From Piper betle (taxonomy: Eukaryota > Streptophyta > Magnoliopsida > Piperales > Piperaceae): DNA of 64,000 bases. Numbering within the stretch: position 1 is the first letter of the stretch; each line of letters opens with the position of its first letter. Both the position numbers and the translations under genes were made by a program. The stretch is from NCBI GenBank assembly GCA_033002965.1, contig JAURVB010013325.1, forward strand, positions 41,973-105,972, in the 5' to 3' direction. The notes under the pieces are model-generated. The model was not told where the DNA came from and made no database searches. It saw only the letters and a program-made list of their open reading frames with translations. Shown in pieces: positions 25,001 to 37,417 of the stretch.

Positions 25001-26031
25001 CTGTAAAAATTCACACATAACCGTTATTTTGATCATTGCTGAAGCTCTTGATCCTCCTACTGTACATGTAGGTGCATCAAATTGCTCGCCGTTTTAGAGA
25101 CCAGTGGATTCCAACTACTTTTGTGAAAACTTACTCAAATAGGAATGGGGCGAGAGATTCATCTAGTAGATCTTGTCATAAGCGATGGCATGATCAAGGT
25201 GCAAAGCCATCTGAAGCTACTTACTGCATAGCAGAGCCAGAGACGAGATATGTACCTCCTGCTGCAAGTGTTTCTAGTGAAGCTTATTCAGTTGCTCATG
25301 CTAATGAAAATGTGATGAGCAGACCCACGAGGGTACGCAAGCGAAAAAGCAGGTGGGATCAGCCTGAAGAAACTAATTCTTTGGGGGAGAACGACCTTGA
25401 TATCTGCAAGAAAAGGATGACAGATCAGATGATTGCAACAATTAGCGAATCAACACATAAGCATGATAGCACTCCGAGTGGAGTCAATAATGATGATGCA
25501 CCTCCTGGCTTTTCATGTCCTTCTAACCATCTAGTTCCTACCGATCCATTTCCAAATTGTAGTGGTAATGCAGTTGTGGCATCACCACAATCTCAATACC
25601 TTGGGTACTTACCAGTATCATATGGTATCCCTTGGTCTCTAGTCCAAGAGTTTGGGACATCTGAGGCAGGAGGATCCGACCGATGGCTAATTGCTCCGGG
25701 TGTGCCTTTCCATCCTTTTCCACCCTTGCCATCTTATCCTTGTGAGCCAAGAAGCTTGTGCGAGTCACCCGAAGTGATGGATTCCCAACATAGGGAGTCT
25801 ACTGGCAGCTCGCAAGAAGCTACAGCTTCCAGGCACTCTCCAACATTGGATGCTAACTTAGGAAGAAGATACTTTAGGCAACAGAAGTGGAACAAGGGAA
25901 ATGGCCGATCGTCCGCATGGCTTCTGCCTCAGAAGAATGGACAAGCTCTTAAAGATGGTGAGCACAGTGGTGGAAGCACTCCTAACAGTGCAACTTGTAC
26001 AGATAACACAGAAAGTGAGGTTCCTGCTTGA
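10100..26031 (+). CDS. ASHH2/SDG8: Histone H3K36 methyltransferase, ASHH2/SDG8 (EFS) type
   Basis: Exons: 10100-12656, 12762-12957, 13443-13609, 13695-13774, 13867-13998, 14128-14244, 15910-16002, 16552-16629, 17421-17477, 17631-18471, 18555-18610, 19093-19172, 19266-19348, 19438-19517, 19783-19859, 24746-24791, 25072-26031. All phases close, giving about 1899 aa; the Arabidopsis protein is of similar size. Domains: a long low-complexity N-terminus; a CW zinc finger near aa 885-940 ([14 protein letters not shown] ... TCKDN ... CSIPQE) that in this family reads H3K4 methylation; AWS cysteines from about aa 1003 ([13 protein letters not shown]); SET with GYGL, YVGE, NHSCDPN and FDYNY; post-[14 protein letters not shown] conserved helical region ([13 protein letters not shown] to [13 protein letters not shown]) precedes a basic RKRKSRWDQ stretch. 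The family deposits H3K36me2/3 on transcribed genes and controls flowering time and branching. The start is uncertain: 10100 is the first in-frame ATG, but see the finding on the 5' frame break. Confidence 0.92.
12657..12761 (+). other. 105-nt in-frame cryptic intron in exon 1 of the SET gene
   Basis: This segment has GT at 12657 and TTGCAG at 12756-12761, is T-rich, and encodes a hydrophobic stretch ([10 protein letters not shown]) out of character with the flanking hydrophilic protein. Its length is a multiple of three and it has no stop, so retention would add 35 codons just before the CW domain without breaking the frame. I modelled it as an intron. Confidence 0.6.
15727..15811. repeat. 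(TTA)n/(TTG)n compound microsatellite
   Basis: About 85 bp of alternating TTA and TTG triplet blocks in intron 6 of the SET-domain gene. Confidence 0.8.
17091..17303. mobile_element. Foldback MITE in intron 8 of the SET gene
   Basis: The 213-bp segment begins TTAGGTAATAATAATGTA and ends with its exact 18-bp reverse complement. Beyond the perfect ends the arms stay imperfectly complementary inward (GAGAATA, GGGTATTGGG against CCCAACA, GTGGGATAT against ATATCCCAC), so the whole unit folds into a hairpin. No clean target duplication is visible, so superfamily (Tourist, Mutator or other) is not assigned. Confidence 0.7.
20013..21048. mobile_element. Foldback inverted-repeat element in intron 15 of the SET gene
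   Basis: The left arm (about 20013-20165) and right arm (about 20880-21048) are imperfect reverse complements. ACAAAATACATTAC, AGAAATAATTGG and ATAATAGAGAT recur in inverted order, and the outer ends AGCATAATACC and GGTACCAATGCT also pair. The loop is about 700 bp with no coding content. Boundaries are approximate and no duplication was identified. Confidence 0.6.
21152..24246. mobile_element. Second, decayed solo LTR of the same family, inside intron 15
   Basis: It starts TATAATACCCCCG (a decayed TGTAA start) and ends GGGGTTTTATA (decayed TTTTACA). The flanks ATTTC (21147-21151) and ATCTC (24247-24251) match at four of five positions. Internally it aligns with the element at 1615-4467: AATAGGCCCGAAGGCAA, then GTCCGATAAAA followed by CCACTTAACA, then GTCCTAA all occur in the same order. 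A GC-rich block at 23040-23640 corresponds to 3340-4030. It carries no retrotransposon genes. It is inserted in the sense-strand intron between exons 15 and 16 and accounts for most of that intron. Confidence 0.7.
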
Positions 26032-26782
26032 CTAGAACGAGAAGCACTGCAACAGAATCAGTAGCAATGGAGCTGAAAATGTGGCCTAACAAATTGGCAA
26101 CAAGAAGCAGGTCCAAACTCCCATTGATTACATGATGTTAACCTTTCTTTTTTGTTTGCTTATTTATCTTTTCTTTCCGCATTCATCAATTCTTTTTTCT
26201 TTTTAATTATACCATATCAATTGTACTATCCATTCATTTAATGGAATGTTACAAAGTTGTAGAGAAAGATGTGCCTGATGTAGCCCCCAAATATCTGTGG
26301 TCGATTTCTCAATCCCCATGTAATGATCAATCCCTTCAAGAGAAGGGAAACCTGGCTGCAGCATAAGTTACAGAAGTGGCATGGCTAGGTTGTAACCTGT
26401 AATTTGCAAGCAATTATTCAATTAATTAATTACATTAACCACTTTTTTTATCATTATGTTTGGTTCTCCAGAAAGAAATGAGAGATAGGGAAGTTGACTT
26501 TTCATTTTTCAAAGTTTTGGTTTGCAAGAGAATTCAAAGAATAAAATACAGATTTCCTTCTATAAATGTCGTCGAAAATCTAAGACAAGTTGTAAATTGA
26601 GGTTGAGGTTAAGGTTATTTTACTTTCTTTCCTTTTCCTGCTATTCATGCATATGAAGGAAATTTCCATTTTTTCTCTATATGTTAAACCAGGCCTTTTA
26701 GATTTTTTTCCTTTCTTTCCCCCATCTTGTAGTATTTCATGCCAATTAAACCGGTCTAAGGAAGATGGTTGAGAATTGGGTA

Positions 26783-26786
<4 letters not shown>

Positions 26787-26826
<40 letters not shown>
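26787..26826. repeat. (AT)20 microsatellite
   Basis: Forty bases of perfect AT dinucleotides, 750 bp downstream of the SET-gene stop codon. Likely to be length-polymorphic. Confidence 0.95.
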
Positions 26827-26829
<3 letters not shown>

Positions 26830-29800
26830 TTTAACCAGTTCACATTTTAGTTATCCTATAGAAAACATTTTTTATCATCAATCATTTAGATTATATCTTA
26901 GTTTAGCACATTCCTTAAGATTTTACAAATATCGATAAATCATGTTTTTGCAAAACCATCATAAATTGACAAACGTACAATGAATATACAGCTATTTTAA
27001 CGATCTTCACGTAATAATTAATCTTCCCAAAGCACGATAAAAAAGCATTGAATGCATCGTACTACTAACACTACAACAAAAACTGTTAATCCAGTTTCAA
27101 GATAGTAAATTAGAACAATGAAAAGCTCAATGGCACATCTACCTCATTTTTTATTATAGACCAGAACTTCAATGCGTCATCTTACCTTGTAGAATCCGGA
27201 TCTGCGTGGCCATTTTTTAGAAAAAGAATATATAGTGGCCAATGGCTAGCCGACCGCAAGAGGTGGCCGGATTTGGCCACCGGCTATTTAAGGATTAGGG
27301 TATCTTTGTAATCAGATAACCCAAATTAAATTATAATACATAAATTTTCCCTGCCTCTTCTTGCTCAAGTAATTCAATATCAAATATAACATATAAATCC
27401 CATCTTCATGATCGGAGGAAGCAATAATCGAAGGGGAAGGTAGAGTTGTTCGTTCATTTTCTCACAGGTACAATGGCTAGTACGCATGTGCCCTTGGGCA
27501 CGATTGATTATTTAGGTTCTTTATAAGAGTGGAACCGACAAACGGTGACGGCAACACCACCTAACCTATCTCGTGAGCTAGCACCGACAGGTTGAGAGGG
27601 TCCGCGAAATCTCACATGCCGGATTTGCCAACATAACACCGTCCCACCCTCTCGTCCTCTCCTGTTCTCGGTATCTTTGGCGATTAGCTTTATCTTGCAA
27701 AAACCAATGTAGCCCTCATGTGTTTGGTCCACAGCCGCTGGAGCCCTCCTCATGTATTAGACGCAGGCGGCTATATTTATAGTCGAAGACGAAGTATTTA
27801 TGATATAGTTTGTAATTTACACGGATGTTTGAATGTATTTTTGGAAAAAAATTAACCCTTATAAATTAAGTTAATGCTCATAACGGCAATTCTTATATCA
27901 TTCATTTGTTAACAAATATAGACCAACTAACAGTATAAAATTTAAAAATGGCCAAATTTTTAAAAGTTAGATACACAATTTAGAGGGTGGGGTGGAAGAT
28001 AATGTAATTTCCTCCTACCCGTATGTGTACAAGATCTGAACTCCGGTTTCATATTTTGACGCCCGAAATGGTGAGAACCGAAACATATAAATACTCCTTG
28101 CAGTAATTCTTGTCCCGCACAATTCAGAATTAGAAGTCTTTTCCTTAAATATTGGGTGCAACCATCCTTGAGTAATCGATAGCTACCACAACTTAATTTA
28201 CTTCCTCTCCTCCTACTTTTGCATGCAGTTTGTAGATATATGTGGTGAGCCCAGAACCATGGTTTCTTTCAATACATCAACAGTGGTCATGGACAAATCG
28301 GAAAGATATTTCTCTGGGTCATGGTGTTATTACTACTACTCGGAACTTGTCCTATTCCGCAAGGTATTGATGCACGTCACACACTGCTAATTGATTGATG
28401 CGCGTCCCTCTTTAATTAATTTGCGCCATTTATTTATTTACGTCCCCGCATCGTTTAATATCTAATGTACTCGCCAATTTCATCACAAGATTCATAATGT
28501 GTGGAGTGGACACACTGGCCAGTCTTTTCTAAACAGTTTAATTATTTGTTTCAAGTTATCAACAATGTTGCACATGTATGTAGCCAGCCAACAAGGGTCG
28601 CTGTATATACACTGTAGGAGTCAAGATCTACACCAAGTGCGTATGCAATATGGGTTTTCTTTTTCATTAGTAGGATTGAATGTACTTCTGAGTGAGGGAA
28701 AGGGAAGGAAACCAGACCCGTAATTATCCCACCATGATACATGCAGAAATTGAGGAGGTCAAATGCTAGCAGCTCTTTTAGCTGACCTTTCTGGTTTTCA
28801 GCCTCTAGTAAGTAAAAGAAATTAAGAAAGACATAAACTGGGTAGCGATACGACTACTTTCTATGGTCGGTTAGCGGTGGTCATCTGTCTGTCTAATCAG
28901 AATCATAATATACAAGTAAAAAAAGTGTGATCCAAGAGTTCAAAAACTTCATATATCTGCTAGCTTATGAAGCTCACATCGTTTGCAACCTTGATTTGAA
29001 TTACCTTAATCACCACTTAGTTGTTAGTACATAATGATAGATTTCTTTTCCGCAGCTTAATTAGCCTATTTCCTCCCAACTGGGTTCACGTGAATGCCAA
29101 CCAATGTTTAGGCTAATTTGATGATGATCCGTCAGGAAAGGTCCAATCAAAACAATATCAAAAGTGATCAAATTAATCCTTGGAAACATGTAATTGACTT
29201 CCACCAGACAAGCAATGTGCTCGCCCATGTCCCCATCTCTCTCGTTGTTAATCGCAAGAAAGAGATCTGGAAACCCATTTGATTATTAAAATTGATGTTT
29301 CTTGCTCAAAATGAACAGCAAGGGATCTAATTTAAAGATTAATGGATCCTTGTAATCTTGATTGACTTAGGAAGAGACGGTGGCCTCTCCGAATCATCTC
29401 TTTACAAGCAAACATAATAAACTATTATCCACAGATTTTAACGTAACCTCTTAATTAAAAAGTATAATAGAATATATTGAATAATGCTGTACAGTCATAT
29501 AATCACGACATTAATTAAAAGACAAAGCCCAAAGGTGCGGTGGTGGCCCTCTGTCCGCCGTCGAGAGTCTCAACTCTTAACACTGTTTTTTTAGTTTTTT
29601 AGTCTTTAAGTTTTAACCAAGACATGATCACCTGCTTGCTACTTGATATTTGATACTGAAATCAAACCAAGAAAAAGAACCAATTGATCAATTGGATGTG
29701 AATTGACATATACTATTATTATATATATAATATAAAATAAAATTGGGTTTTGCATGTAGACTAACATGGAAAATGGTTAACCATCAATGGTCCCCATGAA

Positions 29801-30726
29801 GAACAGAGCACATGGATGCAAGGTGCCCAAATGAAGCGCAAAATGTGGTCATGTCCCCTCATTTTCTTCATAAACAAATGGAACAAAGTTGCTAAACTTT
29901 TCGGGTCGACGAAGAGGTCACTTTTTTAAGGAATAATTTGTGCACACAGCCCCTGCGATTGCCCGTATTTATGGTCCTATAAATGTTGGACAAGAATAGG
30001 AGCTGTATTTCTGTAGGTACTCATGACCTGAATTTAATTATTTATGTTTCTATTAAAAATGACAATATACTTAGGAGGAATTTTGCGGGCAAAGACAGCC
30101 AAACTCAAAATATGTCTGCAAATTTTGGGGAGCTGCGGCCGATGAGGTGAAGAGTCGCAAATCACTAACTGTCTCATCACTATCTACCTTCTGCCCTTCG
30201 TTCCATGAAAATTTCTTTAAGTTTCTGTATAATATTCTAGAATAACATTAAAGATAAGTATTCCGTATTTTTTATTTACGGATGATTTCATCAAAAGATT
30301 TGAATAAATTTGATTGGCAAATGACCATTTTCAATTAGACTCGTTACCCTTCCACGGGCCCATTAGCTTCATTCAACTCTTTCGGCTATAGATTTTGGAG
30401 CACACCGACTGATGATTCATAAAATAGACAAAAAATAAGTAAAAAAATTGTTCGCGACTCATTGTATTTTGCAACTCAATCCACAGGTGTTGTCCTTGTC
30501 ACACAAGAGCCTAAGACCTACAAATTTCAAATGTAGGCCCAGCCAGGGGAAGGGAAGGACCGGGTCCACACTTGTTTAGCGGTGATAGTGATCATACATC
30601 ATCAACTGTGGCATTTCCATTATTTGAGCAGGCCCACACCAAAATCGACCCTACCCGCTTTGCTTTCTAATCTATTAGAATCAGATTACCCCTAGCTAAT
30701 CCAATCTTATTACATATTTATTTACA

Positions 30727-30752
30727 TAATAATAATAATAATAATAATAATA
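30727..30752. repeat. (AAT)n microsatellite
   Basis: Short perfect AAT run in the spacer upstream of the kinase gene. A related TTA/ATT tract lies at 31105-31135. Confidence 0.8.
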
Positions 30753-31508
30753 TAAAACCACATTAACACCAAAGCATAGCATGATCTAATCATCAGAGAG
30801 AGCAAGAAGCGTGAAACTCCATTAACAACAACACACCAACTAATCCCATCCATAATAATAATCCAAAAACCAAACCAATCCATGCGAGTCACGCATGACA
30901 AACGCAAGAAAAGCCCTCGGCCTTGGCCACCTCAGAAGCATGCGAAAAACTTTCTCAAAGAGGCGCCAGCATACGTGTTACGTGCATGTTCATATAATAT
31001 GATAAACAAATGGTCAGAGCCGGGGAGAGGGCCTAAAAAGAAACGCATGTCTCCTTCCTCCCCTCCCCAACGACCTTCATCAGCTCCAATGCTAGTATAA
31101 TTATTACGTTTATTATTATTGTTATTATTATTATAAATCAAAACTCATCGTTCATTCATACATTTCATCAATCAATAAAGAAATCTCTATACCCGGTGTT
31201 CATATATGTAGGCAGATAGGTTGTTTTTGTTAGAGGGAATTTGATGAGAGGTTATGACGCTTGACCGTCCCAGCCGCGTGTTAGTAGTTAGAGAGTCTAA
31301 TACCGGTTACGTCTGGGAGTGCCCGCAGTTAGCATGCGAGCTTCATGTGATCCTCCACCACTGCCGTCCTCTTCCTCCGCCTTTTTGCTTCAGTAATAAC
31401 TACTAAGCGCACAAACCAATACATATTTTCCTATCCCCCGTTGATCCTTCCGTACGCCGACTACGACGAGAAGTATAGGACGGAGAGAGGAGGGGTGGAG
31501 TGCAGGAG

Positions 31509-34500
31509 ATGAAGTTGGTGGGGAGAGGGGAGGATTGTGGTGGAGGGGATGGTCTGAACAGGACGCTTGTTGTCGGGGTGAAGTTGGATCAACCCAGCAA
31601 GGAGTTGCTCACCTGGGCTCTCCTCAAACTCGCCCACCCCGGCGATCGGGTCGTCGCCCTCCATGTTCTTGATCCCGATGGTATGTGCGTCCATCCCTTT
31701 GACAATTCCGTCTTTGTTTGTTTGTTTGTTTTTGTTTTTGTTTATTTTTTTTGATGAACGAAAGTAGAAAGCTTGGATCTTTACTTGGTTTTTTTTGGTG
31801 TGATTGGTGGAGCAGAGGTGGTGGATCGGGAGGGGCAGTCGTCGCTCTTGTCGCTGGTGAAGGCGTTCGACACAGTGTTGGCCGTGTACGAAGGGTTCTG
31901 CAATCTGAAGCAGGTGGACTTGAAGCTCAAGGTGTGCCGGGGTTCGTCCGTCAAGAAAGTGCTGGTCCAGGAAGCTAAAGCCTTCGCTGCTTCCAAGGTC
32001 ATCGTCGGCGTCCCCAAAACCAAAACCAGCCGCTCAATTGGGTATATGTCTTGATCATGCCATTCTAATTGTATTCTTTTTTTTCTCGCCAGCAATCTGT
32101 TTTGTTTGTATTCAGTTTATTTGTCTATTTCTTTTCACTGGCCTGTCTAGTTTTTGTCTTTGTTCATTCACCAATGCCACAACTTTTGTTCTCTTACTGC
32201 CATTTAATTGTGGTTGATTGAATGTTGGTTCGTAAACTTTGATTTCACAGATTAGGGCGCTCCTTTTGTTTTGGTTACTCCTCACATTTGTTGAATTTGG
32301 ATGAGAAAACACTGAGCTCTGCGGATTATTGATTTTGTTTTGAGAAAATGTGTTGACTGGATGGTTCAGGTTGTCGGTCACGGTAGCAAAGTACTGTTCA
32401 AGAAAGCTACCCCGTGAATGCTGTGTTCTAGCGGTGAACAACGGGAAGGTGGTCTTCCAGAGAGAAGGCATTCCAAGTACAGCAGGTTATCTTTTGTCAT
32501 CTATGTTTCCACATTCATTTTTTTTACTGCTCCTGCTCTTTCAATTTGCTAGTTTTTGCTTTTCTTATGTATGTGTTCACATCACTTTTACTGATCCTGC
32601 TCTTTCAATATGTTAATTTTGGCCTTTGGGTTGAAATTGCAGGTAAATTCAATGGGGATCAGCACACCGCCTCTAAATTGCTGGGTGGTCTTCATCGAAG
32701 TTTGATTAAGAATTCCCGATCTTCCAATATAAAACTTCTTGAATATCCCACAGCCAATTCAAACGGGAGGAAGGATGATTACCAGGAGATTCAAGACAAG
32801 GCTTTGGTAGTATCAGATGCCTGGAACAATTCGAGCGAAGATGTTCGCATTAAAAAACATCCAAAAAAGAAATGTTCGATTTGCTCTCGATTCTCCGTAT
32901 TGTTGCCAGAAGAAGCACTTTGCCATGACTCCCCCGAGTCCCACCGTCCCAGTTGTGATGAAACTTCAGCCGAGGTTACCACCACCTCGGAGAATGCTCT
33001 TGCCCTGGTGCCTGTCCAGGCTCCTGAAGCAGATAACAGTACGATCTCCTTGATGGGTAAGGATGTATCAGAAGTGAAACCTGGTTGGCCATTTCTTCGT
33101 CGCACTTTTTTGCCTGATAGGAAGTCTCAGAACAAGAAGAGTAGCGGCCATATCTCTGTTGTGCAATGGGTGTTGCGACTACCTAGCCGGCAGCATTCTG
33201 GTGCAGCTATCCATCCGGATCATAAGTCCCCAAACCTCAAAGATTTGGCAGCTGTGACAAGGTTAGATGGAGATAATGGGGCTATGATTTTGGTGGGTGA
33301 TAGAGTATCTACCTCGGTTAAAGTTATTAGCAAGGAATTGAAGCCCATTCCAAGGGAATTAGAATCTCTTCAAACAAAGTATTCTGCTACTTGCAGACTA
33401 TTTAATTACCAAGAGCTAGTCCGTGCAACTTCAAATTTCTCACAAGGTCTGTTCTATTCATGATTGTACATCCAATATTCATGTCTTCTTGTTGATCATC
33501 ATTGCCACTGATTAATATCCTGCTCTCGTCCACAGGGAATTTGATTGGAAAAGGAGGGAGTAGTAGAGTTTATAGAGGCCATCTTCCTGATGGCAAGGAA
33601 TTGGCAGTGAAGATTTTGAAGCCATCTGAAGATGTTGTTCAAGAATTTGTCTTGGAGATTGAGATTATCACCACCGTAACACATAAAAATATAATCTCCC
33701 TTTTTGGGTTTTGCTATGAAGACAATAATCTTCTCTTGGTCTATGACTTCTTAACAAGGGGAAGTTTGGAAGAGAACCTTCATGGTAACGTACTTTAACT
33801 GATTTTTCCCATTGATACGGTTAGCATTGACTTTACGTTTTTAATGGTGTATTGAAATTGGCAGGGGACAAAGAAAGGCACGTACTTGGTTGGAATGAGA
33901 GATATAAGGTAGCTTTAGGTGTGGCAGAGGCGCTGGACTACTTGCATAGCAGGAGTGATCAGCCAGTTATTCACAGAGACGTGAAATCATCAAATATACT
34001 TTTATCTGATGATTTTGAGCCTCAGGTACAGTTTAAAAAATCTGACTTATAGTAGGTACAACTATGCTGATAGGAGCAATACATTTTGCTGATCTTGCTT
34101 GTATTTCATTTTCATTCTGGCTCCAGTTATCTGATTTTGGTCTTGCAAAGTGGGCTGCTAATTCTCCTGGTCATGTAACGTACAGTGATGTTGCTGGCAC
34201 ATTTGGGTGCGTGCCTGTTTTGTTATTTTATTAAAAAATGTCAAAATTTCACTTAAAAGAGGCTTTTCTGAGATATATCTCCTGTGTATGCAGATATTTA
34301 GCCCCAGAGTATTTCATGCACGGAAAAGTTACTGAGAAGATTGATGTTTATGCTTTCGGGGTGGTGCTTCTCGAACTTCTTTCTGGGAGAAAGCCCATTA
34401 GCAATAATCATCCTAAGGGCCGGGAGAGCCTGGTGATGTGGGTAAGTTTTGTAGCTTGATTTATTTGCCCTTCAATATCATTCAATTCAATGAATCTGTT

Positions 34501-35448
34501 TTCTGACTAGATTTTTGTCATGCGGCCAGGCCAAGCCAATTTTGTCCAGTGGTAAACATGCCAAGCTGTTGGATCCGCTTTTGGAAGACTTAATTGACAA
34601 AGATCAAATGGAAAAAATGGTCATGGCTGCTTCTCTTTGCATCCGGAGGGCACCTCGATTTCGGCCTCGTATGGGCACAGTGAGTTTTTCTTTCTATTGT
34701 TTCCCATACCTTGTAATTATTTTTTTTTCGGTTGCTGGATTTCGGGCAAAAATAATAAGCCCTACGCAAACAAGCTTTTGAGCCTAGCACGTGGACAAAT
34801 ATAAATGCAGGGTAAATAGCTCTAATACCATGTAAATTTTAGATGGTCAAACTATTTGTCCAAAAAACTCGAGTTGTTAGGAAAGAGAACAGCTTAATAT
34901 CTACTTCAACGAGCTTGTCCCCCTTTCTAATAAAACTTACTAATTGGTGTTGCCGACTTCCTATTAGTTGATGACTCTGATACTCATAATAAGTCAAGTC
35001 TACTTTTTGATGCAGGCGTTTTTAAACGGTCCTATAAGTTCTTGAACACTATTCTGGAGTCTATTTACTTTCGTATTGTGAATAAGCCAAGCTTAGACTC
35101 TAAACCAGTTCATTTATGAATTTCTACAGGTCTTCAAGCTACTTCAATTAGACTCTAAACCAGTTCATTTATGAATTTCTACAGGTCTTAAAGCTACTTC
35201 AAGGGGACAGAGAAGTAATGAAGTGGGCAAAGCTGCAAATTAATTCTTCAGAGGAATTGGACGTGGTAGATGAAGATTCATTCCCTGCGTCCAATATCCA
35301 ATCCCATCTTACTCTGGCCTTGTTAGATGTGGAGGATGACCCTCTTTCTGTGAGCAGTACAGAGCCTAATGTCCTTTACCTTACTGCCAGTAATTCTCTT
35401 GAAGATTACTTGCAGGGCAGATGGAGCCGGTCATCAAGCTTTGATTGA
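31509..35448 (+). CDS. USP-domain receptor-like cytoplasmic kinase (RLCK VI type)
   Basis: Exons: 31509-31680, 31816-32041, 32370-32485, 32643-33446, 33536-33784, 33865-34025, 34127-34206, 34294-34441, 34530-34679, 35185-35448; 789 aa, all phases consistent. Residues about 18-165 form a universal-stress-protein (UspA-like) domain ([20 protein letters not shown], then VIVGVPKTK). A hydrophilic Cys/Ser-rich linker follows, then a Ser/Thr kinase domain from about aa 440: glycine loop GKGGSSRVY, lysine in [14 protein letters not shown] catalytic loop, DFGLAKW, and [10 protein letters not shown]. No signal peptide or transmembrane segment is seen, so it is cytoplasmic or peripheral. The C-terminus [15 protein letters not shown] is characteristic of this plant subfamily. 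The active-site residues are intact, so catalysis is expected; the substrate is unknown. The last intron carries a 55-bp duplication that copies the acceptor of exon 10. Confidence 0.92.
35093..35202 (+). repeat. 55-bp tandem duplication spanning a splice acceptor
   Basis: Units 35093-35147 and 35148-35202 differ by a single base (TCTTCAAGC against TCTTAAAGC). Each contains TTTCTACAG followed by the first 18 or so bases of kinase exon 10, so there are two competing acceptors at 35129 and 35184. Only the downstream one keeps the kinase frame open; use of the upstream one meets TGA within the duplicated unit. Confidence 0.9.
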
Positions 35449-36014
35449 TCTCGTTTTGGCTCCCATTCGAAATTGTATAGCTTCGTCATTTGTACAAGCA
35501 TTTGTTTGGAAGTTGGATCTGCTTGTTTTCCCCCTTCATGCTGAATGGGTGCTTGGATGAGAGGTTATTTGCATAATCAGCTCCCTCCTCTTTCGCCCGA
35601 AAGTTTTTTTCCATTTTTTCTTTTTATTTACAAAACGAGAACAGTGCCTGCGTTGATATCTGTAACAGTATTGCCTTTTTGTTGTAGACAAAGCTACTGA
35701 AATGTGTCCAGTTGCAATTTGGATGTGCAGATTTTGACCGGTTTTTTTGTATTCACTTGCAATCAAATTTTTTGGTACTTCACTTTCCAGTAACTGTCGT
35801 AAGTAGATGTTGACCGAAAGCATGGAAACAAAAGCAAAAAAGAGGCACGGGAAATTCTCATCCATACAAAATGCTGATAAAGTTTTCTTATTTCGAAGTA
35901 ATGCCGATAAAGCTATAGTTACACGCGAACGCCTCATATCCAAGCGAGGCAATAAACAACACATGAGCCCCAGCTACACTCCTTCAAGGGATGCACCACA
36001 ATTGAACTCCATCC

Positions 36015-36883
36015 ATGGCTGCCACTTACTCCCACATCCATCTAACCAAGCTCTCCACCCCGGCATGGTCCAGACCTCGTCGGCGTGGTCGTCCGACGAC
36101 CCTCTTAAGAGCCCAACAAGTTGAAACGCAGTCAGAGAATATCAGCATAGAAGAACCACAAGAGCAAAAACAAGAGAAAGGTGTGGTGGACAAACAAAAG
36201 CAAGAATACCCAAAGACACAGGAGCCTCAACCTCTTGCAAAAAGCAAGAACATGGGCAGGGACTACGGAGGTCAATGGCTAAGCTGCTGCACACGCCATG
36301 TGAGGATCTACGCAGCATACATCGACCCTGTTACACTTGCCTTCGATCAAACACAGATGGACAAGCTCACTCTCATTCTTGATCCCACCAATGAGTTCGT
36401 TTGGACTTCAGAAACTTGCAACAAGGTTTATGCCTACTTCCAGGAGCTCGTCGACCACTATGAGGTATTCCTGTTTCACTCCTTTTCTTCCAAGACTGAC
36501 TCCGAGCTTACTGTTCGCCAGTCCCTCCAGTGTTCATTTAGACAAGGTTCCGCCGCGGAGAAGATGGTCGATTTTTGTGACTTATATCATAAGTTTTAAG
36601 ACCGGAAATCTTCATATAGCTTGTTATGTCGTTGTTGCATTTGTGTTCTCTTTATTTTCTTGCGGACAAACCAATCATAACAAGATGACGGATACAATGG
36701 ATGCAGGGAGCCCCGTTAACGGAGTATACACTGCGTTTGATTGGGTCGGACATCGAGCACTACATTCGGAAGTTGTTATACGATGGAGAGATTAATTACA
36801 ACATGAATGCAAGGGTTCTCAATTTCAGCATGGGGAAACCTCGCATTATTTTCAATAACAATCAGCTTCCAGATGAACAATGA
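36015..36883 (+). CDS. NDHN: Chloroplast NAD(P)H dehydrogenase subunit N
   Basis: Two exons, 36015-36464 and 36707-36883, give 208 aa, the usual length for NDHN. The N-terminus (MAATYSHIHLTKLSTPAW, Arg/Thr/Ser-rich, few acids) looks like a chloroplast transit peptide. A Gln/Lys/Glu-rich linker follows, and then the conserved core GGQWLSCCTRHVRIYAAYID, MDKLTLILDPTNEFVW, YFQELVDHYE, and after the intron TEYTLRLIGSDIEHYIRKLL and MNARVLNFSMGKPRI. NDHN is a nucleus-encoded subunit of the stroma-facing subcomplex A of the chloroplast NDH complex, which drives cyclic electron flow around photosystem I. It lies only about 570 bp downstream of the kinase stop on the same strand. It implies that this plant retains plastid NDH function. 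Confidence 0.95.
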
Positions 36884-37417
36884 ATATTTGATGCCTACCA
36901 TGTTTATAAACGTATATGACTTTGTTAAATGTTTGCATAACATTATATTTTTTGTATTTGAAATTATCAACACGAGTAGTTCTACCTCTACTTCCTCGTA
37001 ATAACATTCACAAGTTCGTGCCAGTACAATCGAGTTTCTAGAATCCAACATACATAGATTAACTTCGCAAAAAATAGATAATCTATCTGCCACACCTAAA
37101 TAAGATATACCTTTTTTCCCAACATCAAATAAGATATACCGTTGAATGTTTATACAAAGAATAATTATGCTCAATGCTTAACATATGATTAATAGACGGT
37201 GTTTATTAAAAAGATTGTGCAATTAGTTCTGTGGATCAAAATTAAAAGAGAAGGGATCAAGTTGTACCATTTTCCGGCGGCTGAATGGATGGAACCTTTT
37301 TTTGGCAGCTTTAGATGGTACCATTTAACTGCTTTGTTACAACAGAGATTCATATCCACATCCAAAATTTATACACTTATCTAACGATGATGAGAAACGT
37401 AGCTCACCATAACGTTT
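36884..37417. other. Convergent 3' spacer between NDHN and TAD3
   Basis: AT-rich 3' flanks of two convergently transcribed genes. No further gene is supported; the plus and minus frames here are random. Confidence 0.5.

Larger units (their letters stand above)
26032..31508. other. Intergenic spacer, 3' flank of SET gene to kinase promoter
   Basis: 5.5 kb without a supported gene. It holds the 3' UTR of the SET gene (to about 26450), an AT microsatellite at 26787, and mixed low-complexity DNA. Short open frames at 27508-27753 (-), 28499-28723 (+) and 30882-31100 (+) show no family resemblance and no splice-linked partners. From about 31200 the composition rises toward the kinase 5' UTR. Confidence 0.5.

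Noticed and set aside
26787..26826. Array of short regular repeats considered as CRISPR
   Set aside because: It is a simple AT microsatellite; the window is eukaryotic and no repeat-spacer structure exists.
35129..35184. Upstream copy of the kinase exon 10 acceptor as the true splice site
   Set aside because: The reading frame stops within the duplicated unit, while the downstream acceptor restores the conserved C-terminus.
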